NCBI GenBank assembly: GCA_964035575.1
Contig: OZ037861.1
Coordinates: forward strand, 1,488,001-1,552,000
Origin: Rhynchopus sp. YZ270_cl-10
Lineage: Eukaryota; Euglenozoa; Diplonemea; Diplonemida; Diplonemidae
Length of the DNA stretch: 64,000 nt
Direction: 5' to 3'
In this document: positions 9,414 through 21,191 of the stretch, one piece after another
Position numbering within the stretch: the first letter of the stretch is position 1
Layout of the letters: each line of letters opens with the position of its first letter
Notes under the pieces: model-generated
Told to the model about the DNA's origin: nothing
Databases searched by the model: none
The model's input: only the letters and a program-made list of their open reading frames with translations
Made by a program: the position numbers and the translations under genes

Positions 9414-9532
9414 GGATTCAAGCACCCGGACTTCCCAGCTGGTCACCCACGCCAGTACTATCCAGGCCTGCTGGTGCTTAACTTCTCAAATCAGGCGGGA
9501 TGAGGTGTATTCACCAGAGTATGGCCGAATCC
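9414..9532 (-). rRNA. 5S: 5S ribosomal RNA, gene a
   Basis: 119 nt with terminal stem GGATTC/GAATCC. The internal promoter region is recognisable from GAGAAGTTAAGCACC to CCTGGATAGTACTGG. A minus-strand T run follows. The four 5S genes of a unit look identical: two on minus on this side of the satellite island, two on plus on the far side. Confidence 0.95.
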
Positions 9533-9616
9533 AATACTGAGTCATGATGGACAACATGTGAACAGGTTGTTTGTGACCTAACAACGAACCAGAAATAGGA
9601 CAGTGAACAAAAAACA

Positions 9617-9689
9617 AGGCACTAGAGGGGATCGAACCCTCGACCTCTCGCTTACTGGGCGAGCGCTCTAACCACTGAGCTATAGCGCC
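9617..9689 (-). tRNA. tRNA-Thr(AGT)
   Basis: Acceptor GGCGCTA/TAGTGCC, anticodon stem CTCGC/GCGAG, loop CCAGTAA giving AGT with C33. Confidence 0.94.
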
Positions 9690-9810
9690 ATGCTTTCTCT
9701 CCATCTTCTTTTCTTTGAAGGGGGTCTTTTGAAATGTACAGAGCACGCATCAAAAATTTCCTTCATACCTCCGCGATGGTGAAAAAATTTTTAACGAAGG
9801 AGCCTAGTAA

Positions 9811-9892
9811 GGCGAGGTGGCCGAGTGGTCTAAGGCGCTACGTTCAGGTCGTAGTCTCTTCGGGGGCGTGAGTTCAAACCTCACCCTCGTCA
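9811..9892 (+). tRNA. tRNA-Leu(CAG)
   Basis: Class II, 82 nt. Acceptor GGCGAGG/CCTCGTC, anticodon stem CTACG/CGTAG, loop TTCAGGT giving CAG. Confidence 0.95.
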
Positions 9893-9970
9893 CTTTTTCT
9901 TCGTTGTGTGATCACTTAAAAGCCTATTTCGGCCCAAAGCTTGTTGTTTTAAAGAAGCATCATAATTGTG

Positions 9971-10042
9971 GGGCTCTTAGCTCAGTGGAAGAGCGCCCGT
10001 TCCGCATACGGGAGGCCGAGAGTTCGAACCTCTCAGGGTCCA
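9971..10042 (+). tRNA. tRNA-Ala(CGC)
   Basis: Acceptor GGGCTCT/AGGGTCC keeps G3:T70. Loop TCCGCAT between CCCGT and ACGGG gives CGC with C33. T8 follows. Confidence 0.94.
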
Positions 10043-10119
10043 CAGTTTTTTTTTCCCCTGTTTTGTTTCTCCTGTGTAAATTGGTTCTCAGAGCTTTCAC
10101 ACCTTGCTCCCTAAAATGT

Positions 10120-10191
10120 GGCTGTTTAGCTCAGTGGTAGAGCACATCATCCGTAATGATGGGGTCGTGGGTTCAATCCCCACAGCGGCCT
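10120..10191 (+). tRNA. tRNA-Thr(CGT)
   Basis: Acceptor GGCTGTT/AGCGGCC, anticodon stem CATCA/TGATG, loop TCCGTAA giving CGT with C33. T6 follows. Confidence 0.92.
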
Positions 10192-10298
10192 AGGTTTTTT
10201 TCAGAGCTCCCCAAGAATTTCCAACCTAACTTGGGGTTTGTGGGTTTGCGGTCACTGGTGCACACATGGCCTGTGGACGGGCAGGGGCAAAAAAAATT

Positions 10299-10628
10299 GG
10301 GTGCTTGCGTTGTGTGCTGGATCGGGACCACCAGTAAACTGGCAGCCCCACATCCAGTTCTAATTTTTGAAGTGTGAAATAGAACGCAATCGGAAGATTA
10401 GTTTACACGAATGTAAGAATAATATCGTCATGGTAATATTCTGTACAGATTGTACGGGATTTACTATCATATGAGAGTAGTCCGTCGCAGGCCACATCGG
10501 GCCCGCAACATGACCGGTCTTCACACAAAATTGTAAAAGAATTTTCCTTGGAAAAAATGTCTTTTTCAAGTTTTTGTTGTTGCTGAACGAGTTGTTTGGT
10601 TTCGAAGTAGCACACTAACTTAGCACCC
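10299..10628 (-). ncRNA. Unidentified pol III RNA, paralogue beta
   Basis: About 330 nt from GGGTGCTAAG to GCAAGCACCC, followed by AATTTTTTTT. The ends pair (GGGTGC/GCACCC and GTGTGCT/AGCACAC). Near the 3' end is a long hairpin, CTGGAT/ATCCAG with GCCAGT/ACTGGT inside. The upstream element of U6 and SRP RNA lies at the same 32-nt spacing. It is a diverged copy of the RNA at 22765 with compensating changes, for instance GTACG/CGTAC there against GTACA/TGTAC here. I cannot assign it to RNase P, RNase MRP or 7SK; those remain possible. Confidence 0.8.
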
Positions 10629-10652
10629 AAACATGCAGCAAACATCGGAATA

Positions 10653-10690
10653 CAAGACAGGGTCGTCTTGTTGGAGGTGGGTCAGGGTCT
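10653..10690 (-). promoter_or_regulatory. Pol III upstream element for RNA beta
   Basis: On the minus strand, AGACCCTGACCCACCTCC followed by CTGTCTTG. The first C of CTGTCTTG is 32 nt before the start of RNA beta. Confidence 0.75.
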
Positions 10691-10738
10691 GGACATCCTC
10701 AAATGTGCACACCTAATACAACAGAAGAAAAGGAAAAA

Positions 10739-10857
10739 GGATTCAAGCACCCGGACTTCCCAGCTGGTCACCCACGCCAGTACTATCCAGGCCTGCTGGT
10801 GCTTAACTTCTCAAATCAGGCGGGATGAGGTGTATTCACCAGAGTATGGCCGAATCC
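10739..10857 (-). rRNA. 5S: 5S ribosomal RNA, gene b
   Basis: Same 119-nt sequence as gene a, same strand, 1.2 kb further on. Plus-strand AAAAAG before the gene supplies its minus-strand terminator. Confidence 0.95.
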
Positions 10858-10910
10858 AATAATAGGTCTGGATAGAAAAGCTGGGAAGACTTATTACCAG
10901 TCCGTTTTTA

Positions 10911-10966
10911 CCTGAGAAGTTAGACACCTCCAAGCCTGGATAGTACTGGCGCGGGTGACCAACTGG
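10911..10966 (+). pseudogene. 5S rRNA relic
   Basis: CCTGAGAAGTTAGACACC and CCTGGATAGTACTGGC match the middle of 5S on the opposite strand from gene b, but both ends are gone. Confidence 0.75.
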
Positions 10967-11062
10967 ATAAATACACCGAAAAATAGATCTAAATTGTCAG
11001 ACCGGTTCTTAGCTGTGCGCATCCATAAAAAACTAAAAAAATACTTGCGTCAGAAAATCCTA

Positions 11063-11116
11063 GTGTGTTGTACCGTGGTCCGATATTCTTTCGGTCCCGG
11101 GTTCAACACCTGAGAC
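11063..11116 (+). pseudogene. tRNA-like relic
   Basis: CGGGTTCAACACCTGAGAC resembles a T arm, and its 3' end matches the transposon's tRNA-like segment (GGGTTCAACCCCCGAGAC). No acceptor or anticodon stem forms. It could be a fossil piece of the element. Confidence 0.4.
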
Positions 11117-11199
11117 AGATAATATATTTTGACTTTTTCAGATTTTTCTCATTTTTTTGTCTCCTCACTCTTTCTGAGAATCTTCAAAATTGTCAAAAG

Positions 11200-12660
11200 T
11201 GAGAAATTTTTGGGAAAATGGCATATTTAGGGGCTCCTGAATCCATTATGAGGTCAGATGAATCAATCTGAGCATCACACATATCCTAATAGACAAAATG
11301 TCCGTTTATCAAAATACCTGAAAATGCCTCTTTATCCTATCTAAGGATGTCAGAAACCCTTAAAAGTGCAAAAATCTTGGGAATATAGGGTTTTTGGGCC
11401 ATTCTGAATCCATTGCGGGGTCGGACGATTTGATTGGAGCATCAGAAGTATCCTAATCGGTAAAATGTCGCAAAAATATGGGCAAAATGCCTTTATACCC
11501 TATCAAAGCAATTAGAATGTGCTCTAAAACGCAAAAATCTTGGGAATATGGGGTTTTTGGGCACATCTGAGTTCATTGCGGGGTCGTACGATCAGATCTG
11601 AGCATCACATAATGTCTAGAATTTTACAGGTGCAACAAACACCTGTATTTTGGTGTAACATGCATATAACCATATCTGAATACCTTAAATTTGCACGAAA
11701 ATGCAAAAATCTTGGGAATATGGGTTTTTTGGGCACATCTGAGTCAATTGCGGGGTCGCACGATCGGATCCGAGCATCACACAATACCTAGAATTTCAAC
11801 TATGCAATAAACATGTCTATTTTGGGTAAAATGGCTAATAACCACATGTAAGTAGCTTAAAAATGCTCTAAAATGCAATAATCTTGGGAATATGGGGTTT
11901 TTGGGCACATTTGAGTTCATTGCGGGGTCGCACGATCAGATCCGAGTATCACACAATGTCTAGAATTTCAAAAAAGCAACAATCACATGTATTTTGGTGT
12001 AAAATGCATATAACCATATCTGAATGTCTCAAATACGCATGAAAATGAAGAAATCTTGGGTATATAGGGTTTTTGGGCACATCTGAGTCAATTGCGGGGT
12101 CGTACGGTCAGATCCGAGCATCAGACAATGTCTAGAATTTTAGCTATGCAACAAACACCTGTAAATTGGGTAAAATGGCTAATAATCATATCTAAATGGC
12201 TCAGAAGTGCTCGAAAATGCAAAAATCTTGGGAATGTGGGGTTTTTGGGCATTTTTGAGTCAATTGCGGGGTCGTACGATCAGATTAGAGCATCACACAA
12301 TGTCTCAAATTTTACAGGTGCAACAAACACCTGTATTTTGGTGTAACATGCAAACAACCATATCTAAATACCTCAAATTTGCACGAAAATGAAGAAATCT
12401 TGGGTATATAGGGTTTTTGGGCCAATCTGAGTCAATTGCGGGGTCGCACGGTCAATTCCGAGTATCAGGCCCTCTCTACAACTTAGCCGGTGCTCAAACA
12501 TAGGGGTTACAGGCAAATATACCTGTACACAGGCATATGACCTCTGTACGAACCTTCTTTTCACTCGAAAATGCAATTTTCTTGGGTATATGGGGTATTT
12601 GAGCACATCTGAGTCAATTGCGGGGTCGTACGCTCAGATCCGAGCATCACACACTGTCTA
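11200..12660. repeat. Satellite of about 165-175 bp (reverse orientation)
   Basis: About eight monomers with CTTGGGAATATGGGGTTTTTGGG, TTGCGGGGTCG, GATCAGATCCGAGCATCACA and ACAAACACCTGTATTTTGG blocks. It is the reverse complement of the family at 4200-4800. Open frames in it only reflect the repeat. Confidence 0.85.
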
Positions 12661-12684
12661 ACTGAGAAATATTTTGAAAAAAGT

Positions 12685-15600
12685 CGATTTTTTGGTGAAA
12701 ATATTTTTCACAGAAAATCGAATTTTACTATTAAGATTGGCTTTGGGCATGACCCAGTAAGGTTACTATGGGCCCCATGGGACATATACACCCGAATACC
12801 AGGCCGTATTTTCAAAAAGTTGATAATCCCAGTATATGGTATGGCCCTGTGGTACGAAATTTTTGGCCGAAAAAATCGACCAAAAAATCGTCATTTTTGG
12901 GGGTCACGGTGACAAAAAGTTGCATTTTTTCACGAAAAATGGTCGGAATGTGACTTGAATGGGCTCTAATGGGTATATTATGCACATAACATACCTAAAT
13001 TATGTCGATATTTCACCGGCGGAGCCGAAAAAATCGATTTTCAGGGTGTGCAAAACTGTAAAAATGACGAAAATCGGAAAAATGACGATTTTTTGGTCAA
13101 AATATTTTTCACAGAAAATCGAATTTTACTATTAAGATTGGCTTTGGGCATGACCCAGTAAGGTTACTATGGGCCCCATGGGACATATACACCCGAATAC
13201 CAGGCCGTATTTTCAAAAAGTTGATAATCCCAGTATATGGTATGGCCCTGTGGTACGAAATTTTTGGCCGAAAAAATCGACCAAAAAATCGTCATTTTTG
13301 GGGGTCACGGTGACAAAAAGTTGCATTTTTTCACGAAAAATGGTCGGAATGTGACTTGAATGGGCTCTAATGGGTATATTATGCACATAACATACCTAAA
13401 TTATGTCGATATTTCACCGGCGGAGCCGAAAAAATCGATTTTCAGGGTGTGCAAAACTGTAAAAATGACGAAAATCGGAAAAATGACGATTTTTTGGTCA
13501 AAATATTTTTCACAGAAAATCGAATTTTACTATTAAGATTGGCTTTGGGCATGACCCAGTAAGGTTACTATGGGCCCCATGGGACATATACACCCGAATA
13601 CCAGGCCGTATTTTCAAAAAGTTGATAATCCCAGTATATGGTATGGCCCTGTGGTACGAAATTTTTGGCCGAAAAAATCGACCAAAAAATCGTCATTTTT
13701 GGGGGTCACGGTGACAAAAAGTTGCATTTTTTCACGAAAAATGGTCGGAATGTGACTTGAATGGGCTCTAATGGGTATATTATGCACATAACATACCTAA
13801 ATTATGTCGATATTTCACCGGCGGAGCCGAAAAAATCGATTTTCAGGGTGTGCAAAACTGTAAAAATGACGAAAATCGGAAAAATGACGATTTTTTGGTG
13901 AAAATATTTTTCACAGAAAATCGAATTTTACTATTAAGATTGGCTTTGGGCATGACCCAGTAAGGTTACTATGGGCCCCATGGGACATATACACCCGAAT
14001 ACCAGGCCGTATTTTCAAAAAGTTGATAATCCCAGTATATGGTATGGCCCTGTGGTACGAAATTTTTGGCCGAAAAAATCGACCAAAAAATCGTCATTTT
14101 TGGGGGTCACGGTGACAAAAAGTTGCATTTTTTCACGAAAAATGGTCGGAATGTGACTTGAATGGGCTCTAATGGGTATATTATGCACATAACATACCTA
14201 AATTATGTCGATATTTCACCGGCGGAGCCGAAAAAATCGATTTTCAGGGTGTGCAAAACTGTAAAAATGACGAAAATCGGAAAAATGACGATTTTTTGGT
14301 CAAAATATTTTTCACAGAAAATCGAATTTTACTATTAAGATTGGCTTTGGGCATGACCCAGTAAGGTTACTATGGGCCCCATGGGACATATACACCCGAA
14401 TACCAGGCCGTATTTTCAAAAAGTTGATAATCCCAGTATATGGTATGGCCCTGTGGTACGAAATTTTTGGCCGAAAAAATCGACCAAAAAATCGTCATTT
14501 TTGGGGGTCACGGTGACAAAAAGTTGCATTTTTTCACGAAAAATGGTCGGAATGTGACTTGAATGGGCTCTAATGGGTATATTATGCACATAACATACCT
14601 AAATTATGTCGATATTTCACCGGCGGAGCCGAAAAAATCGATTTTCAGGGTGTGCAAAACTGTAAAAATGACGAAAATCGGAAAAATGACGATTTTTTGG
14701 TCAAAATATTTTTCACAGAAAATCGAATTTTACTATTAAGATTGGCTTTGGGCATGACCCAGTAAGGTTACTATGGGCCCCATGGGACATATACACCCGA
14801 ATACCAGGCCGTATTTTCAAAAAGTTGATAATCCCAGTATATGGTATGGCCCTGTGGTACGAAATTTTTGGCCGAAAAAATCGACCAAAAAATCGTCATT
14901 TTTGGGGGTCACGGTGACAAAAAGTTGCATTTTTTCACGAAAAATGGTCGGAATGTGACTTGAATGGGCTCTAATGGGTATATTATGCACATAACATACC
15001 TAAATTATGTCGATATTTCACCGGCGGAGCCGAAAAAATCGATTTTCAGGGTGTGCAAAACTGTAAAAATGACGAAAATCGGAAAAATGACGATTTTTTG
15101 GTCAAAATATTTTTCACAGAAAATCGAATTTTACTATTAAGATTGGCTTTGGGCATGACCCAGTAAGGTTACTATGGGCCCCATGGGACATATACACCCG
15201 AATACCAGGCCGTATTTTCAAAAAGTTGATAATCCCAGTATATGGTATGGCCCTGTGGTACGAAATTTTTGGCCGAAAAAATCGACCAAAAAATCGTCAT
15301 TTTTGGGGGTCACGGTGACAAAAAGTTGCATTTTTTCACGAAAAATGGTCGGAATGTGACTTGAATGGGCTCTAATGGGTATATTATGCACATAACATAC
15401 CTAAATTATGTCGATATTTCACCGGCGGAGCCGAAAAAATCGATTTTCAGGGTGTGCAAAACTGTAAAAATGACGAAAATCGGAAAAATGACGATTTTTT
15501 GGTCAAAATATTTTTCACAGAAAATCGAATTTTACTATTAAGATTGGCTTTGGGCATGACCCAGTAAGGTTACTATGGGCCCCATGGGACATATACACCC

Positions 15601-16673
15601 GAATACCAGGCCGTATTTTCAAAAAGTTGATAATCCCAGTATATGGTATGGCCCTGTGGTACGAAATTTTTGGCCGAAAAAATCGACCAAAAAATCGTCA
15701 TTTTTGGGGGTCACGGTGACAAAAAGTTGCATTTTTTCACGAAAAATGGTCGGAATGTGACTTGAATGGGCTCTAATGGGTATATTATGCACATAACATA
15801 CCTAAATTATGTCGATATTTCACCGGCGGAGCCGAAAAAATCGATTTTCAGGGTGTGCAAAACTGTAAAAATGACGAAAATCGGAAAAATGACGATTTTT
15901 TGGTCAAAATATTTTTCACAGAAAATCGAATTTTACTATTAAGATTGGCTTTGGGCATGACCCAGTAAGGTTACTATGGGCCCCATGGGACATATACACC
16001 CGAATACCAGGCCGTATTTTCAAAAAGTTGATAATCCCAGTATATGGTATGGCCCTGTGGTACGAAATTTTTGGCCGAAAAAATCGACCAAAAAATCGTC
16101 ATTTTTGGGGGTCACGGTGACAAAAAGTTGCATTTTTTCACGAAAAATGGTCGGAATGTGACTTGAATGGGCTCTAATGGGTATATTATGCACATAACAT
16201 ACCTAAATTATGTCGATATTTCACCGGCGGAGCCGAAAAAATCGATTTTCAGGGTGTGCAAAACTGTAAAAATGACGAAAATCGGAAAAATGACGATTTT
16301 TTGGTGAAAATATTTTTCACAGAAAATCGAATTTTACTATTAAGATTGGCTTTGGGCATGACCCAGTAAGGTTACTATGGGCCCCATGGGACATATACAC
16401 CCGAATACCAGGCCGTATTTTCAAAAAGTTGATAATCCCAGTATATGGTATGGCCCTGTGGTACGAAATTTTTGGCCGAAAAAATCGACCAAAAAATCGT
16501 CATTTTTGGGGGTCACGGTGACAAAAAGTTGCATTTTTTCACGAAAAATGGTCGGAATGTGACTTGAATGGGCTCTAATGGGTATATTATGCACATAACA
16601 TACCTAAATTATGTCGATATTTCACCGGCGGAGCCGAAAAAATCGATTTTCAGGGTGTGCAAAACTGTAAAAA
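12685..16673. repeat. 401-bp tandem satellite, ten copies
   Basis: Units start at 12685 and every 401 bp to 16294; the last diverges at about 16674. Copies look identical except GGTGAAAAT (units 1, 4, 10) against GGTCAAAAT (the rest). The short 61-codon frame in each unit has no features of a gene. Unit 2 has two copies with a private change. Confidence 0.97.
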
Positions 16674-17735
16674 TCACCAAAATCCCAAAAATCACGATTT
16701 TTTTTCAAAAATATTTTTTTCAAAAAAATCGATTTTAAAATATTGGTTTGGCTTGTGCGGGGACCTGAATCTGGGGCAACATACCCTGTGGGACATACTG
16801 GGCCCGATGCAAGGCCGATTTTTCAAAAATATGGTTGCCCCGGTAGACGGTATGGCCCTGCAGGTCAGTGCATCGGGCCAAAAATCATGAAAAAATCATG
16901 ATTTTGGGGTCTGGCACCCCATGGGCACATATATCTGGGGGTGTGAAATATGCATGGAATCGACCGATTGGGGGTGTTATAGGTCCTGGGGGCCCACATG
17001 GGCCATATTTCACGCTATTGGGTCACGGGAAAGTGATTTTGACATTTTTTCATCGATTTTAGCTGTGAGAACCCTTCAAAAACACTGATTTTGGGGTGTT
17101 TCTGAGACGGTACGCTATACCCAGGGTCATATTAGGTATTAGTCCGGTCGACTTTTTGAAAAAACGACCCCGCAATGGACTCAGGGGTGCCAGATAGTGT
17201 ATATGCACCAGAATGGATTCACGGGAAAAGTCAAAATTGGGTGTCAGATACATGCTGCCATAAGTGACGAATTTCAAAAGTTGAGATTTTTCGAAAATCA
17301 GGGTTCAGTACACGCTGTACCCAATCCTGGGGGCCAAAATTTTCAACTTTTTGAAAAAACGGGCGGTATATGGCCCTAAAGTGTCAAAATGAGTTAATTG
17401 CGACCTCGGACGGCCTCCGGAGATGAGTAGAAGTTTATTTACTGAAAAAAAAAGTCAAAACACAGGCAAAATCCCACCTTCCACAGGTACAGTCAAAACT
17501 TTTATCCAGATCTCATGTTTTTTCAAAAAATTTTAAATTGTTTTTATGACTAACACCTCCGAAATTTTTCCTGATAAGATGGAATATGGTCCTGTCGTAG
17601 TATGCAGTGTGTTTGCAGGCAAAAATTTGCATTTTCTCGCCCCAGACATTTTTTTATACATAAAAGTGCATAAAGGGACCCCTGACCCCAAAATCCGGGT
17701 TCCAGCTTTTTGAAGGGGTCACCCTACAGGCCACC

Positions 17736-17768
17736 TCAAAAAGTTGGCCCGTAGGGCCAACTTTTTGA
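17736..17768. repeat. Perfect inverted repeat, GTA loop
   Basis: TCAAAAAGTTGGCCC and its exact complement around a GTA loop: 15-bp stem. Confidence 0.9.
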
Positions 17769-17780
17769 AAAAACGGGGTT

Positions 17781-17823
17781 GCGATGTGTCCTGGGGGCCC
17801 GAAGGGCCCCCAGGACACATCGC
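17781..17823. repeat. Perfect inverted repeat, GAA loop
   Basis: GCGATGTGTCCTGGGGGCCC and its exact complement around GAA: 20-bp stem, 12 bp after the previous hairpin. Confidence 0.92.
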
Positions 17824-18195
17824 TGGGAAAAAAATATTAGGTTTTTTGGGGTCTATATAGGGTTGCTGTGGGGGTCACATGGCCGAAAAATGGCCATTTT
17901 TGGCCTATTTTTGGCCATTTTTTTAAGGTAAAAAATCCACTTTTTTTTTGTACATCCCCTTGCCCCCGGTAAAATTTACCAAACATATGGCCCTGTTGGA
18001 CATACTGGGCCCATGAGTCGGTCGCTGGATCACCAAACTAGTTGCCCTATTTGCTAAAATCATGTTTTCAGGGTCAAAAATAGGGTGTTTTTTAGGGTCA
18101 AAAATAGGGTGTTTTTCAGGGGTATGTTAACCACGTATGTGTCTTAGGGACCAAATTTTCCAGGAATGTGAACCAATCGGGTCGCAATGGGTCCA

Positions 18196-18214
18196 GGGGG
18201 CCCGGAGGGCCCCC
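18196..18214. repeat. GGGGGCCC-GGA-GGGCCCCC hairpin
   Basis: Perfect 8-bp stem with a GGA loop; same core as the hairpin at 17781. Confidence 0.85.
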
Positions 18215-18973
18215 ATTCAGGGAAAATTTGCAACAATCCTGGGCAATGCTGGGGGCCGATAGGGTGTGCCTATACACGTGTTTTTACGTGTTTTTGGGCA
18301 CTTTTCAGGATTTTCGAAAATTTTTGCAACACCAAAATCAAAAATTTCGGTCTAGGAGGCCCATATCTGGAAAAAATCGATATTCCAATGGCCTCATTGG
18401 GACATATTGGGCCCAGGACCCTATTTTCAGGTCCCAGGAAAAGCCAAAACAATAAAAAAAATAGCTCAGGCGACCCCCAAAAATAGGCGAAAAACAGCCA
18501 TTTTTAGGGTGTTTTTTTGGGGTATTTTTACACACACAAATTGTTTACCATAGCACACCCCCAGGCTGCCTCAAAATTTTATCTTTATTTGATTTTTCCA
18601 ACCCACATAGGGGTATTGGAGGCACAACTTTCACCAAGCCTGGGGAATTCGGCACTGCACACACACAACTGAAAAAGGCAAAAATCACCTGTTTTTCAAG
18701 GTGTCGCAGGGTAAATGTTGTTCCTTAAAAACCAAATTTTTTCTAAAAAATCGGCCCTGCGGGTGAAAAAACGACACTATGGGGGGTATTCCAGGGTGTG
18801 GGGGCCCCAAAAATCCGGTTTAAGACCACGAGAGGGTCCGAATACACACCTGAGAAGGTCCCGGGGAGTAAAAAAATGGCCATTTTTGGGGGGTCAAAAT
18901 CTCACTTTTTGGGGGGATGTTTGTATACCCAGTACCGACCCACTAGCTGGGATGCCCAACTTTTCGCGAATAT

Positions 18974-18992
18974 GGGGGCCCGTAGGGCCCCC
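18974..18992. repeat. GGGGGCCC-GTA-GGGCCCCC hairpin
   Basis: Perfect 8-bp stem with a GTA loop, followed by further GGGCCC runs. Confidence 0.85.
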
Positions 18993-19724
18993 GGGGCCCA
19001 GGGGGCCCAAAATATCGTGTTGCAGATGCCAGGAGAACATGTTTCAATATTTTGGATACATTTTTCCATAAGGTCATTTTCAAAAGCACTGATTTTAGGG
19101 GTATTGAGCGAGGTACCCATACCCATGGGTTATCCTATATATTAGTTTTCACTCGGATGTGAAAAAACGATGTCGCAATGGATTCAGGGGGCCCAAATAG
19201 GGTATATGGCCCAGGAAATTTTCAAAAAGTTGACCCAACCAGGTATACAGGCATACAAGCCGGTAGGTCAACAGATAGGGTGTTTTCCGCACCCAAAATA
19301 TGGGGTCATGACCATGTGGGTCAGACCTGAATTGATAAATGTTTCGCACAGGTTTTCGCGAATACCCCCTCTATTCCGAATGCGCTACAAGAGTTTTAAA
19401 TTTTTGGCTATTTAGATTCACTTTTAAAAACAAAATGGGTCTCCAGAACACACATGAGGTTCACATGTACCTCTACAGAAACCTTGGTTTTGGTCGGATT
19501 TTGAGGCCAATTTTTGGGTTCCCACCAATTTCCTAGGGTATACTGGGATATTGCCCGTGTGTCCAAAAGTGATTTTTGGGGCCTTAGGACCCCGGAGAAT
19601 CCATTTAACGGTCGTTTTTGCACCGGAAAGACCTATCTAGTACCCAAAAATCGAATTTTCATATTTTTGAAAAAGTGACCAAAAATCGACTTTTTTTGGT
19701 AACATTGTATGGCATAAATTATTC

Positions 19725-20135
19725 TACATAATGTGTGATGCTTGAATAAAAACTTACGACCCCATAATGTACTCGGAACTCACCCATGTAATTGTTGAGA
19801 AAAAAAAACTTTCCGAAAAAATGAAATTTCAACCCGAATATGCACATTTGGGTCATTTTACGGCTATGTAGGTCATTTTGTATGTGTTTTTCGATTATAT
19901 AGGTGATTAGGATATGTGTGATGCTCAGATTAAATCGTAAGACCCCGCAATTGACTCAAATGTGCCCAAAAACCCTATATACCCAAGATTATTAACTTTT
20001 CCAGCATATTGGACATCCTTAGGTATGGTTATAAGCCATGATACGGCTATTGCTGGAAAAATAGCCGTAAATTGTGGTTGGTATTGATTTCAGAAATTAT
20101 GTGATGCTTAGATCATGCCATAGACGCTTTTAATG
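19725..20135. repeat. Satellite of about 165 bp, diverged, beyond the island
   Basis: TGTGTGATGCTCAGATTAAATCG, GACCCCGCAATTGACTCAAATG and CCCAAAAACCCTATATACCC are complements of the phrases at 11200-12660, so the family faces the other way here. Confidence 0.75.
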
Positions 20136-20337
20136 GATTCATATGAGCTCATACTACCCATATACCCCTTCAGAAGCCCCTTTTGACTCTTATGAATATC
20201 CTTATATAGGCTTCCACTTGTGCAGAACCTTCTCAGTGTACAAGATGTTAGGTACAAAAAAACCATCATATTTTTTACACTACTGGCATGCTTCCCAGGA
20301 CACGTCTGTACTCAGAACGTTGTAGAGAAAAAAGGCA

Positions 20338-20449
20338 ACCAACGATTTCTAAAGCTACAGTTTCTGTACTTCATTGGTATGGAAGCATGAAGATTATATT
20401 CTTCTCACACAACTTTGTCAAACATGGCCAGTCTCGAAAGAGACTGGCC
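20338..20449 (+). ncRNA. Spliced leader RNA gene A
   Basis: Predicted exon of 39 nt (ACCAACGATTTC...ACTTCATTG), a 5' splice site G|GTATGG at 20376/20377, an intron-like part with a possible Sm site AACTTTG, then a hairpin GGCCAGTCTC/GAGACTGGCC and T6. The snRNA-type element TGCTTCCCAG lies about 47 nt upstream (20291). Exon plus donor, Sm-like site, closing hairpin and association with 5S and U snRNA genes fit SL RNA. Which taxon's leader it is I cannot say. Confidence 0.78.
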
Positions 20450-20455
20450 TTTTTT
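20450..20455 (+). terminator. Hairpin plus T6 after SL gene A
   Basis: T6 directly after the terminal hairpin. Every SL gene in the window has it; U1, U2, U4 and U5 do not. Confidence 0.65.
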
Positions 20456-20772
20456 ACGTTAGCATGATCGTCTTGTGCACAAGAAGCAAACCCAAAAACA
20501 CACACGATTCACACATGACATAACACACAAGTGCTTACTGCACCCCATTTTTATATCGCCTGCAAAACCATATTTGTGACACTTGTTCCCCTTCAGAAGC
20601 CACTGTTGACTCTGTCGAATATCCTTCTGTAGGATCACACTTAAGGATATTTTTATGTAGAACCTTCACAGTGACCAAGATGTCAGGTACGAAAAAGCAA
20701 CCGTATTATAGACATTGGCAGAAGGCTTCCCAGAACAAGTGGGTACCTAGAACATTGTAGAGAAAAAGGGCA

Positions 20773-20883
20773 ACCAACGATTTCTAAAGCTACAGTTTCT
20801 GTACTTCATTGGTATGGAAGCATGAAGATTATTCTTCTCACACAACTTTGTCAAAACATGGCCAGTTTCGAAAGAGACTGGCC
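20773..20883 (+). ncRNA. Spliced leader RNA gene B
   Basis: Same exon as gene A. Intron part reads GAAGATTATTCTTC; closing hairpin GGCCAGTTTC/GAGACTGGCC. Upstream element GGCTTCCCAG starts 49 nt before. Confidence 0.78.
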
Positions 20884-20939
20884 TTTTTTACGTTAACATC
20901 ACCTTGTGCAAACCCAAAAAACACACATGATTCCCATGT

Positions 20940-21080
20940 TCTTCGAATATTTTGGTGATTAGGATATGTGTAATGCTCAGATTAAATTGTACGACCACGC
21001 AATTGACTCAAATGAGCCCAAATATCCCGTATTCCCAAGATTTTTGGACTTTCGAGCACATTGGGCATCCTTAGGTATGT
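20940..21080. repeat. Single satellite monomer between SL genes B and C
   Basis: TGTGTAATGCTCAGATTAAATTG and CGCAATTGACTCAAATG belong to the 165-bp family. Confidence 0.65.
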
Positions 21081-21191
21081 TTATAAGCCACTCTACGGCT
21101 ATGTTAGAAAAAAAACCCACCATAATAATGATACATATGGCATGATTCCCAGAACATGTTGGCACTTAGAACATTGTAGAGAAAAAGGGCA

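Larger units (their letters stand above)
16674..19724. other. Satellite-island spacer, no gene seen
   Basis: It begins with a diverged monomer of the 401-bp repeat (TGGGACATACTGGGCCCGATGCAAGGCC). The rest is AT-rich DNA with G- and C-runs and several perfect short hairpins. Frames up to 118 codons are present, but they overlap on both strands and lack protein character. Confidence 0.6.

Noticed and set aside
11063-11116. A functional tRNA gene
   Set aside because: Only a T-arm-like end is recognisable.
12768-16562. Ten identical 61-codon open frames at 401-bp spacing, resembling a tandem gene family
   Set aside because: They lie within the satellite monomer, which is just as conserved outside the frame, and have no domain or promoter.
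12685-16673. CRISPR-like array
   Set aside because: Direct 401-bp tandem copies with no spacers, in eukaryotic DNA.
18715-19145. Overlapping frames of 115-118 codons in the satellite spacer
   Set aside because: Gly/Pro-rich translations come from GGGCCC runs in two overlapping frames, and the opposite strand is open as well.
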